Below are positions 8,660-15,691 of a stretch of 15,691 bases of DNA, piece by piece. Made by a program: the position numbers and the translations under genes. The DNA comes from Oehlia diaphana (Eukaryota; Glomeromycota; Glomeromycetes; Glomerales; Glomeraceae), in the NCBI GenBank assembly GCA_003833135.1, contig QZLH01001773.1, positions 7,696 to 23,386 of the forward strand. Direction: 5' to 3'. Under the pieces are notes generated by a model. It was not told the origin of the DNA, ran no database searches, and worked only from the letters and a program-made list of their open reading frames with translations. The stretch's first letter is position 1, and every line of letters begins with the position of its first letter.

Positions 8660-9477
8660 ATAAAATAGAAAGTAGGGATATTAAAAGTCCTGAATGTCTG
8701 AACTGACTAAACTGTATCGCAATTATAGGACCGGTTTTGGACTTCGTCTATTCGTTCTTTAAAAAAAAGAAAAGGAAATATTAATGTATTCCTTTATAAT
8801 GAAAGTAAAGTAAAAAAATGAATGAAATGAACTAACTATAGTTCGTTTGTTCAAATTCCAGTCATTTTGAAAGATTAGGAAAAAAAATTTTTATAAAAAA
8901 AAAAAATTGTGTGAAAAAAAAAATTGGGTGGTAATGTCGAAAATAAATTTTTTTTTCCCAGATGTAATAGTGGCTAGTTAACTGGCGGTAAATTGCCTAA
9001 CTAGGCAACAGTTCAAGTAATACACAAGGATAATTATGGAAATATTGCAGATACCATCCTGCCAATTTATATACAATAAGATCTACCGTACGATTTATTT
9101 ATTTTTTTTTTTTATTTATTTTAATATGTAACAAATATCGTTACGTTATACTGAATTGAAAATATTTATAATAAAAATAAATAATTCAGATTTCAGAGAA
9201 ATAGAATTACTAAACTGTTCCTTTTAAATTACCATTAAAAATTTTCAATAAACTGCTATAAAAAATAAGAAAAAGACTATAAAAAAGCCTCCTTCAATTG
9301 CTATTAAAATATTGCTAGAAAATCAAGTTTTAATAAAAAATACCTTTCCATAATTCCGAATTTTCGATATAAAAAAAGTGGTGAATTTTACAATAAACAT
9401 TTTATTATACAAAATAGGTTATGTGATCGTGGTTTTCTATTTTTATTACAATACCACATGGCACACATGACGTCTAT
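8660..9477. other. Spacer with homopolymer runs, no gene called
   Basis: The stretch contains A- and T-runs (notably 8881-8960 and 9100-9120). A less AT-rich island at about 8960-9080 contains the inverted pair TTGCC / GGCAA around 8992-9009 (TTGCCTAACTAGGCAA). Minus-strand reading near 8700-8760 gives a short open piece (KERIDEVQNRSYNCDTV) next to the unidentified fragment, which may be an upstream exon remnant. Nothing else is supported. Confidence 0.4.
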
Positions 9478-9496
9478 GACGTCTCTTATTTATTAA
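9478..9496 (+). promoter_or_regulatory. Two adjacent TGACGTC half-sites upstream of the C2H2 gene
   Basis: TGACGTCTA and TGACGTCTC stand in tandem, 9 bp apart, about 100 bp upstream of the ATG at 9593. TGACGT is the core recognised by CREB/ATF-type bZIP factors. Position and repetition make a promoter element plausible, but there is no expression evidence in the sequence. Confidence 0.3.
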
Positions 9497-9592
9497 TCAA
9501 TGATCTAAAATTTATTTAGTGTATATACTTTTTTTTTTTTTAGATTTTTTTAACCAATCTTTTTTCTTCAACTTTTAGTTTCTGGTTTTATA

Positions 9593-10224
9593 ATGAATAA
9601 AGAAAATGAAATTCCTCCTCTCCCATTTATAATTATTAACAATACTGAATGTATTATTTGTAAAAAAAATTTCAAGTCTAGCCGTGGTCTCTTTCAACAT
9701 AAAAATATAATTCGTAAATACAATAAAATACCCGCAGGACAAGAAAAGATTCCAAGTTTTTTAATTAATAAATTTAAAGAAAATATTGTTTATTTGATTC
9801 ATAGACGACTTGGGAAGAAAAATACTGGGTTACAAACTGTATCTATGGATTGTCCAGTGGATTTATTTAAAGAAATTTTTAAAAACTATATTCACTATTA
9901 TACGAAAAGAACTGGAGCATTAAAGTGTGTTTTTCATGGATCTACAGGTTATCAAGAATTATCCAGTATTTTTGATGATTCCAATTGGGGGTAAAATATT
10001 ATCAGCAAAATCAAAAAACATTTGTTCAATTAAACGATCAAAACCAAGAAGAGAACCCATTAAATAAACTTCGATTAAAAAAGGCAATCAAAAATCCAAA
10101 ATATTCTTATGGAGAACTCATAGTTGAATGGAAGCAAAAAAAGGATATTGACGCTAAACAAAATGTACGTAATGGTGGATTTGTATACATACATTTTTTT
10201 GTATCACGAGAATTGCTTATTTGA
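9593..10224 (+). pseudogene. C2H2-type protein of a family expanded in mycorrhizal fungi, one frameshift
   Basis: The frame opens at ATG 9593 and gives 133 aa up to TAA just after NWG. From the same point a second frame continues as VKYYQQNQKTF to the TGA at 10222-10224. The break lies in a run of five G (about 9987-9991); one base changed there would join both parts into one protein of about 210 aa. Near the N-terminus C20, C23 and H36 (CIICKKNF, GLFQHKN) form a C2H2-like knuckle, but the second His is not in the usual place. Downstream are YLIHRRLG, HYYTKRTGA, FDDSNWG, then GELIVEWKQKKDID and GGFVYIHFFVS. From memory this order is typical of a large, uncharacterised C2H2-type family in Rhizophagus. 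Its role is unknown; nucleic-acid binding is inferred. It could be a true pseudogene, a homopolymer sequencing error or, less likely, ribosomal frameshifting. Confidence 0.7.
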
Positions 10225-10400
10225 AAAAAATAATTTAGATGTAAAAAATTTATATACATGTAATTAAACTTATTTTTCAAAGGTTCAACAGTTAACTTTA
10301 TTGTGTTTTATTATTGACCCTAGCTTATAAATAATCTAAAGATATATAAATTTAATAAACACTCCCACTAATAATTTAAACGAATAATGTTATCACTCAC

Positions 10401-10426
10401 GATATTACCATGATGGTAATAATATC
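10401..10426. repeat. Hairpin with 10-bp arms
   Basis: GATATTACCA and TGGTAATAATATC are inverted copies apart from a 3-nt insertion in the right arm, separated by TGA. It sits about 180 bp after the C2H2 pseudogene. It may be a transcript-end structure or part of a small palindromic element; the surrounding 10225-10600 is otherwise AT-rich spacer without a gene. Confidence 0.45.
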
Positions 10427-10604
10427 TCTCTATAACACACTATGATTCACTATTTATATTTATTTTTATATTAATTGATTAATAAAAAAAATAATAGGTA
10501 AATACAGTAATATATATGTCTTACATATTTGTATAATTACAACTATGAAATATGAAAGTTTAAAAAATTTTACCACAAATATCTTACCTACTTCTTGAAT
10601 AGTT

Positions 10605-10910
10605 CAATTTCAGTTAAAGCCTGGTACTTGTTCGCTATCAATGATTACATTGATACCCAAGTTGCACGACGAGAACGTCAGTACTAACGCAACTCAAAAA
10701 ATAGTACTGTATGTAATTATAAATAACTATCAGTTATACAACGCCTTATTATCAGGAGGGCCGAATAGAGAAGGACGTTCACAGTAGGCCGTCCTTCGTA
10801 TATCAGGTCTGAGTACCTGACTGAAAACTTTCGCAAACTGTGGCCACGAAGTGCTTCCAGTTCTCTATTTCTACCAGTTGTATAACGCCGTTAGGATGAC
10901 CATTATTCAT
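10605..10910. repeat. GC-richer non-coding island with an inverted and a direct repeat
   Basis: This island is much less AT-rich than its flanks and has stops in all frames. GAAGGACG (10770-10777) and CGTCCTTC (10790-10797) form an 8-bp stem with a 12-nt loop. CAGTTATACAACGCCTTA (10731-10748) and CAGTTGTATAACGCCGTTA (10875-10893) are imperfect direct copies bracketing the stem. The composition and structure suggest a non-autonomous repeat or structured RNA remnant. No tRNA or rRNA motif could be recognised. Confidence 0.45.
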
Positions 10911-11287
10911 AATTACATCGAATAAAGAAAAATTGTTGGTATACTTATATAAAAATTTTTCATAATATATTAAAAATACCCCTTAAAAAAATGTATTAAA
11001 AAATTCGTGATTTATTAACAAATCTGGAAATATGGTAATCTTCCAGTTTTTTTTTATTTGACCCGATTTCAAGATTATCAATCATGCAAAAAAAATTTTC
11101 CCAATAATGTGATACTAAACATAAAAATTCATGGTTTATTAACAAATTTAGAATAATTAAGTTTTTTTTTCCGATTCAAGATTATCTAACAAAAAAAAAT
11201 TTTTAACATGATTGATTCGACTTGCATATATTTATATATACTATGTAAGAAATGCAATTTTAGTTTTTATAAAAATAAAATTTTAAC
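10911..11287. other. AT-rich spacer before the small membrane-protein gene
   Basis: Nothing coding is seen. Two similar pieces (AAAAATTCGTGATTTATTAACAAATCTGG-like near 11000 and AAAATTCATGGTTTATTAACAAATTTAG-like near 11125), each followed by a T-run and a CAAGATTATC motif, look like a diverged tandem duplication of about 120 bp. The 5' flank of the gene at 11288 is A/T-rich without a clear TATA position. Confidence 0.4.
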
Positions 11288-11681
11288 ATGACCTCTCCTT
11301 CAAGGAAAAAAAATCGTACAATATATTTTCGTCATAAAGTGCATCGCCAACAGCAAGGGAACAATCGGTAATTATCAATAACATAAATAAATCATAATTA
11401 CAAACTAATATTTATTTATTTAACATATTTATTAGGAACAGAATCACAATTTAGACGAGGCCCTTGCTAATATAATTAATAACATGCACATTAGTAATCA
11501 GGATAATAATTTCATACCGAGGGAATGGTATGAGAAATTATGGAAGGATTTCCAAAACCTTGAAAGGAATTATGATAGTTTAAATATTAGATTTAAATTC
11601 GGTTTGGGTCTATGGAGATTAGTTTTAATTTTTACATTACTGTATTTTATAATAACTTTTATAAATAAATGGGTTTATTAA
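11288..11681 (+). CDS. Small C-terminally membrane-anchored protein, two exons
   Basis: Exon 2 starts after TTTATTAG at 11436 and is open for 81 codons to TAA at 11679-11681. Its first in-frame Met is at 11484. It holds a Trp/charged helical segment (REWYEKLWKDFQNLERNY), then a basic residue and a hydrophobic segment at exon-2 residues 57-78 (WRLVLIFTLLYFIITFI), ending NKWVY. This fits a tail-anchored membrane protein of the secretory or outer mitochondrial membrane. A likely exon 1 starts at ATG 11288 (MTSPSRKKNRTIYFRHK). The best donor, CG|GTAATT after 11367, leaves the wrong phase and would give an early stop. AAA|GTGCAT after 11338 keeps phase 0 and is weaker. So the junction is unsettled, and the protein could also start at 11484 (65 aa). 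No known family recognised. Confidence 0.45.
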
Positions 11682-12300
11682 ATATTTCTTTTATGATAAA
11701 AAAAAACTTTAATCGATAAAATCCAATTATTTCCCATTACGTAATCAGGCAATATTATTTCCGGTCGGCTGATTGATTTTTTTGTCGATTTTATATTACT
11801 CATAATTTATAAGTTGCCTGTTCATTTGAGTTTTCGGTCGGTTTGTGTTTATTTTGATTGTGCTGATCTTTTTGTGCAACATGCTAAAAGAACAAAAAAA
11901 AAAACCTAAAAAAAGTAGTTTTTTTTGTTCGAAAAATAATAGCACCGCGGCGATCAATAAAAGTCAGTTTTGTTTAATTTATATCTCAACTTAACTACAA
12001 ATTACATTCGTAAATTTTGAGTAGTACAAAGTTGACCAAAAAATGAGCTGACCAGAAATGAACAGCCGGGGTAATAAAATTTGGAATAATTAGCATTGCA
12101 CAAATCAAAACAAACTGAAAAATCCAACTGACGTATTTTGTGGGTTAGACATAATCATTCTTCGTATTTTCATCACGCACTAGACAAAAAGTAATTTGAT
12201 ATAATTCAGCCTATATTCGACACCGAATAGTGTTTAAATTGAAACTTTGTGTCACGTATCAAGTAATCAACAGTTAAAAGATCATCTCCATGCTTTTTTA
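11682..12300. other. Non-coding stretch with diverged repeats
   Basis: No open frame of interest. CCGGTCGGCTGATTG near 11761 and TCGGTCGGTTTGTG near 11833 are related, and TGACCAAAAAATGAGCTGACCAGAAATGAACAG near 12031 contains two TGACCA motifs. This kind of motif clustering suggests a worn non-autonomous repeat. No terminal repeats could be defined. Confidence 0.35.
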
Positions 12301-12301
12301 A

Positions 12302-12394
12302 AACTTCATTCTTTCTTTTCTTCAGTTCTCCTTCCTTTATTCTTCCTTCGTCTTTTCCCTTTCCCTTTCCCTTTCCTTCGCCTTCTCTCTTTCC
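12302..12394 (+). repeat. Polypyrimidine tract with TTTCCC microsatellite
   Basis: The plus strand is almost pure C/T for about 90 nt, with a TTTCCC repeat of nearly four units at about 12354-12377. Such tracts occur in fungal promoters and introns and are prone to length change. It lies upstream of the exon-like region that contains the MSH6-like fragment. Confidence 0.6.
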
Positions 12395-12631
12395 AATGAA
12401 ACGTTAGGTTAGTGCTAACTAAAGTTACGTTAGAGACTTGTTGGGCGTGTGTAATTTCGGGTGGTTTTAGCAAGGTATTGCCCTAAAACTCTAGAATTCT
12501 AAATTTGTTAATGCTCACCTATTTGAAGTTATTTATTAACTAAATGGGTTTCGTTCGTAGAATTATAGCAAAAATGAGCCAGTAAATTAAAAATATAAAC
12601 GAACAAACTTTTAGAAATAATTTATTTTTTA

Positions 12632-12904
12632 ATGAAATTTGCGTTTCGTTCTTTCAATTTTTATTTTTTAATTGTTTCTTTAACAAACTTATATATGTTT
12701 TGTTTTTTTTTTCTTATTTTTTTAACTGATCGGTTCTTTGAAGTCCTGGACAGAAAAAAACTTATTGATTTTTATAACAAACGTATTTACAAGGACCCCG
12801 AAGATTTGGCGAAGAACAAACCGTCTAAAAAAGTGAAAAAAAAGGAAACATTAGCTTGTAAAACCTCTCCTACCGAATTCCTATCTCGAAGAAAAGGCCA
12901 ATGA
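12632..12904 (+). CDS. Lysine-rich exon-like frame, unidentified
   Basis: Open frame of 90 codons ending at two consecutive TGA. The first 30 codons are Phe/Leu-rich from T-runs and are probably intron or untranslated. From about 12728 the composition becomes protein-like: LTDRFFEVLDRKKLIDFY, then NKRIYKDPEDLAKNKPSK, a lysine-rich KKVKKKE and a Ser/Arg-rich tail TEFLSRRKGQ. It directly precedes the MSH6-like fragment and may be another exon of the same relic or of a different gene. I could not match it to a known MSH6 segment. Confidence 0.25.
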   Translation: MKFAFRSFNFYFLIVSLTNLYMFCFFFLIFLTDRFFEVLDRKKLIDFYNKRIYKDPEDLAKNKPSKKVKKKETLACKTSPTEFLSRRKGQ

Positions 12905-12932
12905 TGAACAAATTACTTATGTTATTTTATAG

Positions 12933-13739
12933 AACTATCGTGTGTGTCAACCTCATTTCGTGCAAGATGGACCAAGTGTTTTGGAATTCAAAGAACAAAG
13001 ACACCCTTGTGTTACGCCTATATGTTATGAAGGATAACGGGTATTAGAAAATTCGTTTACAAAAGGAAAAAAAATGAACAGTACGTTGTTTTTAATTCTC
13101 CTAATCGTCTCCTTGAACGTGAATTTCGGCATGGAGAGGGAGTTTCTCTTTTTGGATATTCCTTTATTGGAAACTAAATCAAGAATGGTATCAACATGTT
13201 TTTAAAACTTGGAATTTGGTTTTTTTAGAGCTTATTTTCGAGTCTTTAAACATCGGTGGGTATTTTTTATTCTTAAAATTATTTCTTTAAACGAAACGGT
13301 TGATTTTTCTTATTTAAAGTGGATTTGTTGGAAATCGTGGGTTCTTTTTTACTTTAATATCTTACAGTTCATTTTTGTTTCTTTTTTTTAGACGGCTGGT
13401 TCCGACTTTGAAGAACAGAATCATAGTAAGTTTTTGTAATCTTTCGAAAACTTCTTTAAAAACTTACATCAACGCTTTTTTATTTCTATCTTGTAGGAAC
13501 CCAGTCAAATTCTGATTTAGGATTCCTGAAGTGGAAAAAAAAGCAAAAGAGGAAGCTGATGGAAAGAAAGCTGAAGCAGTCCTTTGGCTTTGGAACTCTG
13601 GATTTGGTAAGTTTCGCTCGAGACGAAATTTATTTTAAAAAAAAATTTTTTTTTAAAAAAATTTCTCTTTTTTGTAGGTATCGGACGTTTGTTTCTTGTT
13701 GGATTTCATGCCTTGCTGTAGATCGGATAGAATGAATTG
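12933..13739 (+). pseudogene. MSH6-like mismatch-repair ATPase fragment, decayed
   Basis: After the acceptor TTTTATAG (ending 12932) a frame reads NYRVCQPHFV, then VLEFKEQRHPCVTP and ICYEG, then TAA. MutS homologue 6 has this string (CRP then LELK/E..RHPC) directly before the ATPase domain. After acceptor TTTTTAG at 13391 an exon of 34 nt (13392-13425) reads TAGSDFEEQNH, similar to the next MSH6 motif (SDFIPND). Introns 13426-13496 and 13607-13677 (71 nt each, GTAAGTTT to TTGTAG) bound an exon 13497-13606 with stops in the expected frame but an open run PEVEKKAKEEADGKKAEAV. Exon 13678-13739 contains AVDRI in one frame, loosely like the MSH6 LTPVDRIF block. The P-loop motif GPNMGGKST is absent. 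MSH6 with MSH2 recognises mismatches in the nucleus; this copy cannot do so as it stands. Confidence 0.5.
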
Positions 13740-14080
13740 GTAAGTTTCAAAGCATCTTGCTCTGTTTTGAAACTTTTTTCTTTTTTATTTTTTATGCAAG
13801 TATCGCTGGGATGATAGGATCGGTAAGTTTCGTAATGGTTTGTTTCGAAACGTTTATTAATTTTGTTTTGAAGAAACTAACCGTTTCTTCTTTTGTTTAT
13901 TTTATAAGCATGTTTTTGGCTTTTGGGTCAGTTCCTTGAATAAGTTTCGAAATAAATTCAAAACTTCGAAACAAATTTTTTATTTTTTTTAAGAAACGTT
14001 TTTTTTGACTGGATCCTAATTTTTTTTTTACTGAATTGTTTATTAAATAAGTTTTGTTCTTTTTTTAGGATTCGGCTTTA
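13740..14080 (+). other. Further short exon-intron blocks continuing from the MSH6-like relic
   Basis: Two GTAAGTTTC donors at 13740 and 13823 are followed by T-rich stretches ending AAG or TAG (about 13800, 13908 and 14068). They delimit blocks of about 22-30 nt: ATCGCTGGGATGATAGGAT near 13802 and a block near 13909-13937 whose next donor is changed to ATAAGTTTCG. The last acceptor (TTTTTTAG, 14068) opens GGATTCGGCTTTAAATT. The introns carry TTTCGAAACGTTT (13843-13855) and GAAACGTT (13993-14000). Blocks are too short to identify. Altered donors and acceptors suggest decay. Confidence 0.3.
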
Positions 14081-14183
14081 AATTTAGATGAAATAAAAAT
14101 TTACTTAATAAATAGAATCAAACCACCTAAAAATCTCACTTATTATTCAATGTTTTCAAAGAATTTATTATTAAGAAATGAAA

Positions 14184-14339
14184 TTATTTAAATATTCCTA
14201 GTATTTTCTTAGCGTCGTTCATTCTAACTCCCTGATCGCTGCCTCGAATTAGTGCATGAATATTCGAACTGATGCGTTTAACAATCAAATAAAAAATCGA
14301 AATAATTAATAATCTGCTGGTTATTTTTAACAATACCAT
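14184..14339 (-). CDS. Small 51-aa frame, possibly the last exon of an unknown gene
   Basis: ATG at 14337-14339 to TAA at 14184-14186. The first part (RLLIISIFYLIVKR) is hydrophobic and may be intron-derived. The second part (SSNIHALIRGSDQGVRMN then DAKKILGIFK) has a mixed, protein-like composition with more G and C. An exon starting somewhere near 14290 is therefore plausible. I do not recognise a family. A second minus-strand small frame lies upstream (14490-14570, 26 aa, MAAERNQRMQEAIQEFKTG...), followed by a possible donor GGAG|GTAGGT near 14430. The two could belong to one small gene, but the splice cannot be proven. Confidence 0.25.
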   Translation of the reverse strand: MVLLKITSRLLIISIFYLIVKRISSNIHALIRGSDQGVRMNDAKKILGIFK

Positions 14340-14570
14340 ATGAAAAATCTATGAAATTATTCCCAATGCCGCATAATAACTGTCTCACTCCCATGTAATA
14401 ATGATTCTGCCTTTTCATCTTAATCACCTACCTCCAACGTGAAAATCGGCGGACTTTGTAATGGTTACTCTTTTCCTAGTACTATTTGATTAATTATTTC
14501 CTGTCTTTGCCGTTCCTGTCTTGAATTCTTGAATGGCTTCTTGCATTCTCTGATTTCTCTCTGCAGCCAT

Positions 14571-14857
14571 GCTGAACTACTCATCTACTTCACTCTACAA
14601 AGTATAAGTAGTAGCATTGCGTATACATATATTATTATATTGTGAATAAAATTACTAAAAAATAAGAAGTTCACACCATACACTTTACTTAAATTTCAAT
14701 ATAACGTTGGTTAATAAGAAACTAACTAAGTGAATGAACATCACCATTTAAAACTTATCGAAATGTCCTAGCATTTTTAAGGGAGAAAAAAAAATTATGC
14801 TTAATAAAAAAAAAACCAAAAGAAATGAACATTCCCATACGATCTTACCACTTATAC
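14571..14857. other. Spacer, no gene seen
   Basis: AT-rich DNA with a short less AT-rich part near 14571-14610. No open frame, repeat or RNA gene is supported. Confidence 0.4.
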
Positions 14858-15078
14858 CTACACTAAAGCCAGGTTGATATCAAGGGTTGGAATAAGTAAA
14901 GCATTTTTTGATTCTTTCATTAGTGATAAGTATTTATGATAATGTATGATGGCATTAGATTGAACCTTCATACTGTTAATCCATTCATTGTTAACCATCT
15001 TTCTGTAAATTCACGTTGTCTAATTAAATCAAGCGAGAATGGCAATGGAATGCTAGTATAGATAAATGTTGCTCTGAA
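14858..15078 (-). pseudogene. GRDP / DUF1399-like protein fragment, frameshifted and truncated
   Basis: Minus strand. One frame (15078 to about 15001) reads FIYTSIPLPFSLDLIRQR then EFTE. The next, shifted by one base near 15000, reads MVNNEWINSMKVQSNAII, then HYHKYLSLMKES and LLIPTLDINLA before TAG at 14858-14860. In glycine-rich domain proteins (DUF1399) the order is a Leu/Arg-rich LI..V.RQ..F helix, a YH.FL.LM helix and then PT.DIDL.WHTH. All but the final WHTH are recognisable, so the fragment ends one residue short of the histidine motif. One base added to a short A-run (ACAGAAAG) would restore the frame. From memory, such genes are multicopy in Rhizophagus, sometimes labelled as ketoglutarate-dependent dioxygenase-like. 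Its function in fungi is not known. A 21-codon open piece upstream (YYEDMLRILEQMQLEVYYQ, ending 15138) may be another exon remnant. Confidence 0.5.
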
Positions 15079-15099
15079 CTATTTTGTTCCTTGTATTTC

Positions 15100-15691
15100 T
15101 AAGTTATTGTTTTCTCTTAAACTCATTTATCTGGAGATCAAGTTTTTTGATAATATACTTCTAATTGCATTTGTTCTAAAATTCGAAGCATATCTTCATA
15201 ATATCATGTGGAGAGAACAAATGCACATGCCGGGTATAATAAACATAAATTTAAAAGAGTTATTTATTTAAGTTATGTTAATTTCTTTCTTTTTTATTAA
15301 TATGTATTTAAAAAAAAACTTAAATGTTAAACTGACAGCTAACTATCTAAACGAAGAGTGAGAAATGGGTTTTTTATAGGAGAAATGGGTTTTAAGCGAC
15401 TATGTTTTGTCTGGTTATTTTGGTTTCGAGATATAAAAATTTTTTTATTTTAACTGATTATTAGTCAGATGATAAATCATCAGCTGGTTTTCTGTGCTAC
15501 AGCATAATTTTGAGTACGATTTATTCTGGAAATTGCCTACTTTAAACTTATTAATCCCAGATAGACAAATCCGCCGATATGACATTTTTTGAATTACTTT
15601 AATAATATTAGTCAATGACCTGACCTAAGGCTGGGTCATGAATTTAGATGAAATTGCCTTTTTTGGAAATTTCAAATTTCAAAAAATTGAA
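15100..15691. other. Right-edge spacer with small repeats
   Basis: No gene is supported. A 14-bp direct repeat GAGAAATGGGTTTT (15360-15373 and 15380-15393) is spaced 20 bp apart. Near 15616-15640 TGACCTGACCTAAGGCTGG and the following GTCA give a weak hairpin. The last 150 bp are less AT-rich and may be the start of a repeat continuing outside the window. Confidence 0.4.

Noticed and set aside
13209..13391. Plus-strand 60-codon frame rich in Phe and Trp
   Set aside because: It ends at the TTTTTTTAG acceptor used by the next exon and is probably intron. No homology is recognised.
13630..13665. Perfect A9/T9 palindrome
   Set aside because: It is made of homopolymer runs within an intron and needs no special explanation in DNA this AT-rich.
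13757..13939. Plus-strand 60-codon Phe-rich frame
   Set aside because: It crosses two GTAAGTTTC donors and their introns, so it is not a continuous coding exon.
1..15691. CRISPR array, bacterial operon, phage or defence island
   Set aside because: There are no regularly spaced exact repeats, no ribosome-binding sites or packed frames, and spliceosomal introns show that the DNA is eukaryotic.

Overview
The window looks like nuclear DNA of an early-diverging fungus, most likely an arbuscular mycorrhizal fungus (Glomeromycotina, Rhizophagus/Gigaspora type). The base composition is extremely AT-rich. Introns are short (about 65-95 nt) with GTAAGT-like donors and T-rich TTTTTTAG acceptors. Two gene families are, from memory, characteristic of these genomes: a C2H2-type protein with a conserved GELIVEW block, and a large transposase-like protein with SGDGR, CPWC and DELH motifs. 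No database search was possible, so family names rest on motif recognition.

Only one long gene is intact: a two-exon minus-strand gene (4330-6527, about 706 aa) that I read as a DDE/RNase H-like transposase or a domesticated relative. A degenerate tandem repeat lies upstream of it. On the plus strand there is a C2H2-type family gene broken by a single frameshift at a run of five G (9593-10224). There is also a small probable two-exon gene for a C-terminally membrane-anchored protein (11288-11681).

Much of the rest looks like a graveyard of cellular gene fragments that still keep exon-intron organisation. These are a pleckstrin-homology region resembling SYT1/PSD-type ArfGEFs (2283-2900, minus, three disabling changes), an MSH6-like mismatch-repair fragment (12933-13425 and perhaps further, plus), and a GRDP/DUF1399-like fragment (14858-15078, minus, one frameshift). 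An unidentified fragment lies at 8312-8657 (minus). Two further stretches (1053-1685 and 2930-4190, minus) consist of exon-like blocks of about 23-85 nt separated by introns. Introns at 2.9-4.1 kb (minus) and 13.4-14.1 kb (plus) share a GAAACGTT / AACGTTTC inverted motif.

The genes do not form a pathway or operon. The layout is mobile-element-related genes set among decaying copies of housekeeping genes and AT-rich spacer. I found no rRNA, no convincing tRNA, no CRISPR array, no bacterial-style operon and no clear new defence or metabolic system. The features most worth following up are the transposase-like gene, the micro-exon arrays and the shared intron motif.
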